From Ectobacillus sp048976805 (GTDB lineage Bacteria; Bacillota; Bacilli; Bacillales; Bacillaceae_G): 38,200 nt of DNA. Positions 14,900 through 21,628 of this stretch are shown piece by piece; positions within the stretch are counted from its first letter, which is position 1; each line of letters starts with the position of its first letter. The notes under the pieces are model-generated. The model was not told the DNA's origin, ran no database searches, and saw only the letters and a list, made by a program, of their open reading frames with translations. The stretch lies in contig JBHGUR010000114.1 in the NCBI GenBank assembly GCA_048976805.1, positions 1 through 38,200 of the forward strand, written 5' to 3'. The position numbers and the translations under genes are program-made.

Positions 14900-15113
14900 T
14901 ATCGTATTCCCCCTTTTTTTAATATTCTCTCTATTAAAATCGCATGTCAAGTATGCTATTTTTTATTATAAACCCTTATTGTGCAACTATTTCGGCAACT
15001 GACATAATTCCTCCAAATTTCCCACACATTTTTGTAACATCTGCGTCATACTTTGCTCACTTTTTCACTATAAAATAGGTACAGATGATGTTTTGAAAGG
15101 AGTTGAACGATTT

Positions 15114-16454
15114 ATGGACGTGCTTTTACTAAGCCGTTTACAATTTGCGATTACAGTCTTTTATCACTTTTTATTTGTACCTCTTACACTCGGTCTCGTT
15201 ATTCTTGTTGCAATTATGGAAACAAAACATGCAAAAACCCTCGATCCTACATACCGAAAAATGGCGGACTTCTGGGGGAAACTATTTACAATTAACTTTG
15301 TCATGGGCGTAATTACCGGTATTACGATGGAGTTTCAATTCGGAACAAACTGGTCTGAATATTCAAAGTACATGGGCGACATTTTCGGTTCTCCGCTCGC
15401 TATTGAAGCGTTAGTTGCTTTCTTTTTAGAATCTACTTTCATGGGCATTTGGCTGTTTGGCAAAGATCGTGTAACCCCGAAAATGCGCGCCTTTTCTATG
15501 TGGATGGTTGCCATCGGAACAAACATATCTGCACTTTGGATTATTACGGCAAATGGATTTATGCAAAACCCGGTTGGGTACGTTGTCCGCAACGGCCGGG
15601 CAGAATTGAACGATTTTTGGGCGCTTGTTACAAATCCATACGCATGGCATATGTTCTTCCATACGGTCATCAGCGCTTATATTGTCGGCGCCTTCTTTAT
15701 GATGGCAATTAGCGCTTACCATTTGCTTCGCAAAAACGAAGTGGCATTCTTTAAGAAATCCTTTAAATACGGGTTGCTTTTAGGTGTTTTCGCTGCAACA
15801 GCGACTCCGTTTATCGGCCACCAATCCGGCGTTTTTGCCGCAAAAATGCAGCCTGCCAAAGGCGCTGCGATGGAAGCGGTTTGGGAAACGACAGAAGGGC
15901 ACGGTTTTTCTATTATTCAATTTCCTGATGTGAAAAATGAAAAAAATATAGAAGCTTTAACAATCCCGAAGCTTGGAAGCTTTTTCTATACAAATTCATT
16001 TGACGGCAAAGTTACCGGTTTAAAAGATATCCCGGAAGATGAACGTCCAAATGTTAATATGGTATTTTACAGCTTCCGTCTTATGGTTGCACTCGGTGTA
16101 TATTTTATGGCTTTAACTTGGTTTGGCCTATATTTATACCGCAAAGGAAAGCTGGAAAATTCCAAGCGTTACTTAAAGCTTGTCATTTGGTCTGTTCTTC
16201 TTCCTTACGTTGCAATTAACTCGGGCTGGATCGTAGCAGAGGTCGGCCGTCAGCCTTGGACAGTGTACGGATTAATGCGTACAGCCGATTCTGTATCACC
16301 GATTGCCTTGTCCCAAATTTGGTTTTCACTAATCAGCTTAATCCTATTCTACAGCTTATTATTAGTTGCAGATGTTTATTTAATGCTGAAATACGCGAAA
16401 AAAGGACCTGCAGCGACAGCTTCCCAAAAAGGAGGTATCCCTCATGTCTCATGA
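15114..16454 (+). CDS. cydA: Cytochrome bd ubiquinol/menaquinol oxidase subunit I
   Basis: 446 residues, about nine membrane segments. Subunit I carries the quinol site and the hemes of a high-affinity terminal oxidase. The N-terminal SRLQFAITVFYHFLFVPLTLG contains the conserved heme ligand histidine (H18). EFQFGTNWSEYSKYMGDIFG and GWIVAEVGRQPWTVYGLMRT are family blocks. The start at 15114 follows GAAAGGAG by 11 bases. It overlaps cydB by 11 bases. B. subtilis has both cydAB and ythAB; position here (next to ytiB) matches ythA. A TATAAAAT -10-like box lies near 15068, without a clear -35. Confidence 0.93.
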   Translation: MDVLLLSRLQFAITVFYHFLFVPLTLGLVILVAIMETKHAKTLDPTYRKMADFWGKLFTINFVMGVITGITMEFQFGTNWSEYSKYMGDIFGSPLAIEALVAFFLESTFMGIWLFGKDRVTPKMRAFSMWMVAIGTNISALWIITANGFMQNPVGYVVRNGRAELNDFWALVTNPYAWHMFFHTVISAYIVGAFFMMAISAYHLLRKNEVAFFKKSFKYGLLLGVFAATATPFIGHQSGVFAAKMQPAKGAAMEAVWETTEGHGFSIIQFPDVKNEKNIEALTIPKLGSFFYTNSFDGKVTGLKDIPEDERPNVNMVFYSFRLMVALGVYFMALTWFGLYLYRKGKLENSKRYLKLVIWSVLLPYVAINSGWIVAEVGRQPWTVYGLMRTADSVSPIALSQIWFSLISLILFYSLLLVADVYLMLKYAKKGPAATASQKGGIPHVS

Positions 16455-17472
16455 TACATTGGCCATTATTTGGTTTGGCTTATGGGGCGTCATTTGGACC
16501 GTTTATTTTGTTTTAGACGGGTACGCACTCGGAACGGGAATGATTTTTCCATTCGTCACAAAGGACAGACAAGAGCGCAATCAATTGCAAGAAGCGATCG
16601 GCCCGTTTTGGGGCGGCAATGAAGTCTGGCTCATTACTGCCGGAGGCGCAACATTCGCAGCATTTCCGGTTACGTACGCCAATATGTTTAGCTATTTGTA
16701 CACGCCGCTTATGCTTATCCTGTTTGCGCTATTCTTCCGCGCAGCAGGCTTGGAGTTCATGCATAAAGAAGAAGCGCCCGCCTGGCAAAAGGCGTGCAAA
16801 TGGGCCTTTACAACCGGCAGCTTTTTGATTGCTTTATTGTTTGGCGTCGCATTTGCAAACTTGTATTATGGTCTATTAATCGGCAAAAACGGCTACGAAG
16901 GCACTTTGCTGAGCCTGCTTCACCCATATGGACTGCTTGGCGGCATTTTGTTTGTGGCTTTATTCGTTCTATCCGGCGCGCTTTGGATTATGATTAAAAC
17001 GAGCGGCGATGTGGCGGACCGCTCTTATCAAATTGCAAAGCCCGCGGCGATGGCGTCAGCTATTATACTGGCAATCTTCTATGTTGCAACATCCAACCGG
17101 ACAAATTTGTTTGACAACTTTACCGAATATCCAATTTTGTTCATTCTGCCGGCTCTGGCCATGCTGTTAAGTGTAGCGGCGGTTATCCTTATCATAAAGA
17201 AAAAAATCGGACTTGCCTTTACATCGGTTTGCCTGACAATTGCCATGTTTATGGCGACCGGATTTGCGGGCATGTTTCCGAGAATGCTGCCTTCACGTAT
17301 CAAAGATGAGTACAGCACTACCCTATTTGAGGCGGCAGGCAGCCAATTAAACTTAAAGATTATGTTTTTTGTAGCTCTAATTATGGTTCCCATTGTTATC
17401 GGCTATCAAATTTGGAGTTATTCTCTCTTTAAAAACAAGATTACGAAGGATTCGGCAAAAGGATATCAATAA
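16444..17472 (+). CDS. cydB: Cytochrome bd oxidase subunit II
   Basis: 342 residues, about eight or nine membrane segments. The N-terminus IWFGLWGVIWTVYFVLDGYALGTGM and the FWGGNEVWLITAGGATFAAFP block are typical of CydB. GGAGG lies 8 bases before the ATG, inside the end of cydA. It forms the heterodimer with CydA that reduces oxygen at low concentration. Position matches ythB. A strong terminator follows. Confidence 0.94.
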   Translation: MSHDTLAIIWFGLWGVIWTVYFVLDGYALGTGMIFPFVTKDRQERNQLQEAIGPFWGGNEVWLITAGGATFAAFPVTYANMFSYLYTPLMLILFALFFRAAGLEFMHKEEAPAWQKACKWAFTTGSFLIALLFGVAFANLYYGLLIGKNGYEGTLLSLLHPYGLLGGILFVALFVLSGALWIMIKTSGDVADRSYQIAKPAAMASAIILAIFYVATSNRTNLFDNFTEYPILFILPALAMLLSVAAVILIIKKKIGLAFTSVCLTIAMFMATGFAGMFPRMLPSRIKDEYSTTLFEAAGSQLNLKIMFFVALIMVPIVIGYQIWSYSLFKNKITKDSAKGYQ

Positions 17473-17482
17473 AATTTTTAAT

Positions 17483-17526
17483 AGAAAAGCGAGCAGCGGA
17501 AATTTCCCTTGCTCGCTTTTTCTATT
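17483..17526 (+). terminator. cydAB terminator
   Basis: An AGAAAAGCGAGCA...TGCTCGCTTTTTCT hairpin lies 11 bases after the cydB stop codon. An inner GGAAATTTCC section can pair further. Confidence 0.85.
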
Positions 17527-17626
17527 AATCCAACCGGAAAAACTTTCATATACTTCTCTCCAAAGCAGGAGTTTCCTTTCTTTTACAGTATATTGCATAT
17601 ATTAACCGGGAAGGGATGGAATCACT

Positions 17627-18667
17627 ATGAAAATCCTTGTATTGGGCGGCACCCGTTTTTTAGGCAGGCATATCGTACAGGAAGCATTGCGAAGAGGGCA
17701 TGCGGTAACAATTTTTAATCGCGGCAACAGTCATGAGATTTTTCCGGAGGTTGAATTGCTGCTTGGCGACCGTGACGGCACATTGGATGCATTAAAAGGG
17801 CGCAAATGGGATGCCGTTTTTGATACATGCGGCTTTGTGCCGCGCACAATCGCAAAGGCCGCAGCTGTACTAGGGGACAATATCGAGCATTATACATACA
17901 TTTCAAGCATTTCCGTTTACCAGGACTGGGTCCCTCTTGGCATTACAGAATCCTATATGCTGCAAACCTTGCCTCCAGAAGAGGTTGAAGAAATTACGAA
18001 AGATTCATCCGGACCTATTTATGAATACTACGGCGCTTTAAAAGCACTTTGTGAATTTGAAGCAAAAAAACATATGCCTGGCAAAGTACTCACTATACGA
18101 GCCGGACAAATCGTCGGCCCATTTGACTATACAGATCGATTTCCATACTGGGTCGGCCGCATCGCCAAAGGCGGGCGCATCCTATGTCCCGGCAATCCCA
18201 ATCTTCCTATCCAGCTCATTGATGCAAAAGATCTTGCCCGTTGGGTAATTACGATGGCAGAAGCGCGAAAAACAGGAACGTATAATGCCACCGGACCAGA
18301 CTACCCGTTGACAATGCAGCAGCTGTTCGAGGCGTGCAAGGAAGTGACAAATAGCGATGCAGAGTTTGTTTGGGTACAAGAAGAATTCCTTTTAAATAAC
18401 AATGTTGTTCCGTGGGTGCAAATGCCGCTTTGGCTTCCGGAAAACCATCCGATGCCAGGCGAAACAAAACCGTGGAAAGGCTCTTTTCAAATCAATATTG
18501 AAAAAGCTGTGCGGCAAGGCCTCACTTTCCGGCCGTTAGAAGAAATCATTTATGACGTTTGGGAGTGGGAGCAAGGGCGCCCCGACAATGAGGAACGAAA
18601 AGCGGGGCTGCCTCTAAAAAGGGAAGAAGAACTGCTGCAGCTATGGGATAATATAAAAATCCACTAA
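17627..18667 (+). CDS. NAD-dependent epimerase/dehydratase-like (extended SDR) protein
   Basis: 346 residues. The Rossmann fold begins at residue 1 with the dinucleotide-binding loop LGGTRFLGRHIV. YISSISVYQDW and YEYYGALKALCE supply a Y-x-x-x-K-type catalytic pair (YGALK). The middle and C-terminal parts resemble the reductase/CSP41-type group of extended SDRs. The substrate is unknown. AAGGGATGG lies upstream of the ATG. It stands alone between the cydAB terminator and its own terminator. Confidence 0.85.
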   Translation: MKILVLGGTRFLGRHIVQEALRRGHAVTIFNRGNSHEIFPEVELLLGDRDGTLDALKGRKWDAVFDTCGFVPRTIAKAAAVLGDNIEHYTYISSISVYQDWVPLGITESYMLQTLPPEEVEEITKDSSGPIYEYYGALKALCEFEAKKHMPGKVLTIRAGQIVGPFDYTDRFPYWVGRIAKGGRILCPGNPNLPIQLIDAKDLARWVITMAEARKTGTYNATGPDYPLTMQQLFEACKEVTNSDAEFVWVQEEFLLNNNVVPWVQMPLWLPENHPMPGETKPWKGSFQINIEKAVRQGLTFRPLEEIIYDVWEWEQGRPDNEERKAGLPLKREEELLQLWDNIKIH

Positions 18668-18674
18668 AACTATA

Positions 18675-18708
18675 GGCTGGCCTAAGTCTTTCGGGCCAGC
18701 TTTTTTAT
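18675..18708 (+). terminator. Terminator of the epimerase-like gene
   Basis: A GCTGGCC / GGCCAGC stem with a 10-base loop is followed by TTTTTTATT, just after the stop codon. Confidence 0.85.
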
Positions 18709-18713
18709 TCTCT

Positions 18714-18840
18714 GGCTCTGTTAAAAGCCAATGTTGATTTGGAACGAAAGGCGGCGACTCCAGCGGGAAAAGCGGCTCGGCTCCGCCCGCGGAAAGCGTC
18801 CACCTGTAGTGGAAAATCAACAATCAAGTTTAACAGAGCC
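18714..18840. mobile_element. MITE-like element, copy 2
   Basis: 127 bp with termini GGCTCTGTTAAA and TTTAACAGAGCC and the interior words GAACGAAAGGCGGCGACTCC, GCCCGCGGAAAGCG and CCTGTAGTGGAAAATCAAC. No clear target duplication is left. It belongs to the same family as 2310-2428. Confidence 0.75.
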
Positions 18841-18855
18841 TTTTCCTAAAAATAA

Positions 18856-18899
18856 GGGGGCTGACCGCAAAATGCGTTAGCGTTTTTGGTCAGCTCCCT
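18856..18899. repeat. Palindromic hairpin repeat (family D), copy 1
   Basis: A GGGGGCTGACC...GGTCAGCTCCC hairpin with inner CGC/GCG pairing and a conserved centre. A near-identical palindrome lies at 37113-37159. The arms differ between copies yet still pair, so the fold is conserved. It could act as a terminator, though the T tract is weak. Confidence 0.6.
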
Positions 18900-18900
18900 A

Positions 18901-19101
18901 TTATATATATCCAATTTATGATTTGGACATATACATCGCGGCTAAGTAGAACAAATAGCACCTTGTACTTGCTTCCTCTCTCTGGTTTTCCGTCGTATGG
19001 GGCAGAAATAGGTTTTGACCGCTTCTATGCATAGCAGGATGCTCTCTCCCCCTTTCAAAAGAAAGGTTTTATGTTCTTTTTTTTAACTTGTATTTATATA
19101 G
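18901..19101 (-). repeat. Structured mobile repeat (bcr1-like), copy B
   Basis: The reverse complement is nearly identical to 8841-9038 across the whole unit, including both A/T-rich ends (TATATAAATACAAG and CAAATCATAAATT). Differences are scattered single bases. It lies in the repeat-rich stretch 18668-19108 between the epimerase gene and the ybcI-like promoter. Confidence 0.7.
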
Positions 19102-19108
19102 ATTCCTC

Positions 19109-19136
19109 TTGACAAGTATTATATTTTATGTATAAA
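19109..19136 (+). promoter_or_regulatory. Sigma-A promoter of the ybcI-like gene
   Basis: A perfect TTGACA (19109-19114) and TATAAA (19131-19136) are 16 bp apart. The promoter starts right at the edge of repeat copy B. It would give a leader of about 195 bases containing a terminator hairpin. Confidence 0.65.
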
Positions 19137-19276
19137 ATATAATATATTTTTAGTGATCGATAGATGTTATTTTTAACTTCTTTATTAATTAGTGCTTTAG
19201 CATATTGTTAATACATTTTCATTGACTAATATGAAAAAGCATTAAGTAAAAATAAGAAGGAAAGAATAAGATAAAT

Positions 19277-19332
19277 CGGTATGTTTCTCGACTAGGGGAC
19301 TAGTGCGGGGAATATACCGTTTTTTATTAGGA
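19277..19332 (+). terminator. Leader terminator/attenuator before the ybcI-like gene
   Basis: A 14-pair stem (CGGTATGTTTCTCG with CGGGGAATATACCG, three wobbles) is capped by an ACTAG/CTAGT stem and followed by TTTTTTATT. The T tract ends only a few bases before the AGGAGG of the gene at 19340. A terminator in this position suggests regulated read-through. I see no T-box or known aptamer in the leader. Confidence 0.65.
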
Positions 19333-19339
19333 GGTAATT

Positions 19340-19702
19340 ATGAAAAAGTCAAAGGGATATATGGAAGCAGCAATAAGTAAATCAATAACTCAATGGGAAA
19401 AAGACTTCCTTAGACGTGGTTCAGTATCAGTTAAGACTGATATTTTACGAGATATGATTATTGTTGTCTTACAAGGGATTCTAACACCTGCTGAATATTC
19501 TGTTTGTGAAACAAAAGAAGGCATGTTGTCCATAAAGAGGCTTCGATCTGATCTAGTTGAGTCAGGTGTAGATAGTCTAAAAGAAATTATTCTAAATATA
19601 ACCGGGGAAGAAGTAAAAAGCTTTTATACTGATATAAGTACTCGTACAGGAGAACGGGTCATGATATTTAAATTATTTAATGATTTAGGGAAAGGCCTAT
19701 AA
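19340..19702 (+). CDS. DUF2294 protein (YbcI-like)
   Basis: 120 residues, soluble, with no membrane segment. The sequence MEAAISKSITQWEKDFLRRG, then the DMIIVVLQGILTPAEY core and the TGEEVKSFYTDISTRTGERV C-terminus, matches the DUF2294 family, which includes B. subtilis YbcI. AGGAGG lies 7 bases before the ATG. In B. subtilis the ybc cluster holds ybcC (dabA), ybcD (dabB), ybcF and ybcI, so the gene probably belongs with the inorganic-carbon system that follows. The biochemical role is unknown. A mobile element is inserted at its stop codon. Confidence 0.75.
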   Translation: MKKSKGYMEAAISKSITQWEKDFLRRGSVSVKTDILRDMIIVVLQGILTPAEYSVCETKEGMLSIKRLRSDLVESGVDSLKEIILNITGEEVKSFYTDISTRTGERVMIFKLFNDLGKGL

Positions 19703-19706
19703 AAGT

Positions 19707-19835
19707 GGCTCTGCTAAAGGCTAATGTTGATTTTGATTCATTTGTTGATTTGGAACGAAAAGCAGCTCGGCCCCGCCCCGCCCGCGGAAAGCTTTCACCT
19801 GCAGCGGAAAATTAACAATCAAGTTTAACAGAGCC
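19707..19835. mobile_element. MITE-like element, copy 3, at the ybcI-like stop codon
   Basis: 129 bp with termini GGCTCTGCTAAA and TTTAACAGAGCC. The flanks ATAAAAGT (19699-19706) and ATAAAAAT (19836-19843) agree at 7 of 8 positions, a recognisable target duplication. The left duplicate contains the TAA stop of the ybcI-like gene. It separates that gene from the hairpin region before dabB. Confidence 0.8.
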
Positions 19836-19856
19836 ATAAAAATACCCATAAAGGGA

Positions 19857-19951
19857 GATCTTCAAAAAACTTTGAGTTAGTTGAAGATAAACCGACAACT
19901 TTTAGAATTACGGTTAAGTCCGTTAAATTCTGAAAATTGTCGGTTTTTTTA
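19857..19951 (+). terminator. Double hairpin and terminator between the ybcI-like gene and dabB
   Basis: The first hairpin is ATCTTCAA / TTGAAGAT (19858-19888). Directly after it is a very long stem, AAACCGACAACTTTTAGAATT with its complement, ending in TCGGTTTTTTTATTG. It is either the displaced terminator of the ybcI-like gene or an attenuator for dabBA. The rest of the gap (19952-20095) holds no gene I would call, only a short frame ending at dabB. Confidence 0.75.
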
Positions 19952-20095
19952 TTGTACAAATCACATGTTAAACCGGAAAGGAAGAAAACCAAAATGAAGG
20001 AAAGCGTACTGCGAAATTTTCCCCATCCATTGTTTTTTGATTGTTTTAGGAGCTTTAGCTGATACGCTCAAATTATTTCAATGGAGGGATATTGG

Positions 20096-21628
20096 ATGTT
20101 AGTTTCACTGAATTTTTTGTCATTTCCGACAGCATTTTTTGCATCGCTTGCTGTCACTGCGCTTAGCGCGTTATTGCTGCTATATCCACGGATTCCCTTG
20201 AATATGGTTCATATTCATGTGGGTATCGTCGCGCTCCCCCCGTTAACTGCCTTGTTAGCTCTTGTCACTAATAATACAAATGGGGTTTTTGGCCCTTGGC
20301 GCCTCGATCCTCTGGCTTGGTTGATGGCCCTGTTTGTTCTTACGATAGGCTTGATTATACAGCGTTACTCCGTCCGTTACTTACTTGGTGATCAATCTTA
20401 TCGTAAATATTTTGCACTTTTGACGCTCACTACAGGTGCCGCGTCAGTTACTTGGCTAAGTGATGACCTTCGTTTGTTATTAGTTTGCTGGGCGATTACA
20501 CTACTAGGGCTGACATGGCTAATAGGGTTGAACAGAAACTGGCAAGTGGCGAGAAACGCTGCTATACTTTCTGGTCGCCTGTTTGCGCTCAGTTGGCTAG
20601 TTTTATTGTTAGCCATAACCTGGCTGGTACAGGTTACTGGCCACTGGCAGTTATCGCTTACGCTATCTGAAAATAGTTTGAAGCAATTTACTGGTTGGGA
20701 GCGGACAGGGATCAATCTGTTGCTCGTATTGGCAATGGTAATACCAGCTGCACAATGGCCTTTTCAACGCTGGTTATTAGACTCGGTGGTTGCTCCGACA
20801 CCCGTTTCTGCGGTTATGCACGCGGGTTTAGTGAATGTCGGTGGAATTATGCTAACTCGCTTTGCACCTCTTTTTAATGGTGATTTCGCTCAGATCTTTT
20901 TGCTTGGCCTGGCTAGTATCTCAGTCTTGTTAGGGACTGGAATTATTTTAGTCCAGGTTGATTATAAACGTCAGTTAGTTGCCTCTACGATTGCGCAGAT
21001 GGGGTTTATGCTCATCCAATGTGCGTTAGGCGCTTATGTGGCTGCCATCATTCATCTCATATTACATGGCCTATTTAAGGCGGCCCTTTTCTTACAAGCT
21101 GGCTCCGCGGTTCGCCGCTACGAGATAACACCTTTGACGCCTCAACGATCCTTATTTTTATGGAAAATCACAGGGGGCGCTTTAGGATTCTTAGTAGGAG
21201 GGGGTTTTTGGCTGACAAGTCCTGAAGAAGGATATCAACTCATTAGTTCCTTTATCTTAGGATGGTCACTTTCGTTTGCTTGGACACGGTTGATCGCCAA
21301 TAGTCAAGGAAGTATTGGTCGTGTTGCAGGATTTTCCCTGTTAGGAGTAGCGGTAATGGTGTTTAGCATCATTCATCACGTCTTATCCAAAATGTTGTAT
21401 GCAACGGTTCATCAAGGTGCACAACCGCCTATGCCAGTAGTTGTTTTAGTTTTGTTCATTTTGTTATCGGGCAGTGCTATAGGAGCGTGGTTAGCTCGCG
21501 ACCGTTCTTCTACTTCCTTCGCTGTACTCTATCTGTGGCTTGTACGGCTAGGTGATCCTCATCCAAGTTCGGTCGAAAGTCATCCAAAGTATCTTACGCA
21601 ATACCTTTCCCGAGGAGGTAATGAATGA
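20096..21628 (+). CDS. dabB: DIC transporter membrane subunit DabB (NuoL/MrpA-like)
   Basis: 510 residues, about 13-14 membrane segments. DabB is the proton-conducting partner of DabA in the DAB inorganic-carbon accumulation complex. The proton-antiporter module is clear: GPWRLDPLAWLMALFVL near the N-terminus and QWPFQRWLLDSVVAPTPVSA with HAGLVNVGG in the middle, the NuoL/MrpA signature. The start at 20096 (MLVSLNFLSF) is chosen because GGAGGG lies 8 bases upstream; an in-frame ATG at 20081 has none. It overlaps dabA by 4 bases. It is called ybcD/ndhF in older annotations and is not a part of complex I. Confidence 0.88.
   Translation: MLVSLNFLSFPTAFFASLAVTALSALLLLYPRIPLNMVHIHVGIVALPPLTALLALVTNNTNGVFGPWRLDPLAWLMALFVLTIGLIIQRYSVRYLLGDQSYRKYFALLTLTTGAASVTWLSDDLRLLLVCWAITLLGLTWLIGLNRNWQVARNAAILSGRLFALSWLVLLLAITWLVQVTGHWQLSLTLSENSLKQFTGWERTGINLLLVLAMVIPAAQWPFQRWLLDSVVAPTPVSAVMHAGLVNVGGIMLTRFAPLFNGDFAQIFLLGLASISVLLGTGIILVQVDYKRQLVASTIAQMGFMLIQCALGAYVAAIIHLILHGLFKAALFLQAGSAVRRYEITPLTPQRSLFLWKITGGALGFLVGGGFWLTSPEEGYQLISSFILGWSLSFAWTRLIANSQGSIGRVAGFSLLGVAVMVFSIIHHVLSKMLYATVHQGAQPPMPVVVLVLFILLSGSAIGAWLARDRSSTSFAVLYLWLVRLGDPHPSSVESHPKYLTQYLSRGGNE

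Noticed and set aside
14950..15113. Rex- or ResD-type operator before cydA
   Set aside because: Only half-matches to TTGTGAA / TTCACAA were seen near 14970, too weak to report.
19140..19280. Possible T-box or known riboswitch in the ybcI-like leader
   Set aside because: No T-box sequence, specifier loop or other familiar aptamer block is visible; only the terminator hairpin is supported.
20000..20095. Short frame ending IVLGALADTLKLFQW just before dabB
   Set aside because: It reads like a protein tail, but there is no start with a ribosome site and no continuation upstream. It may be a remnant or chance.
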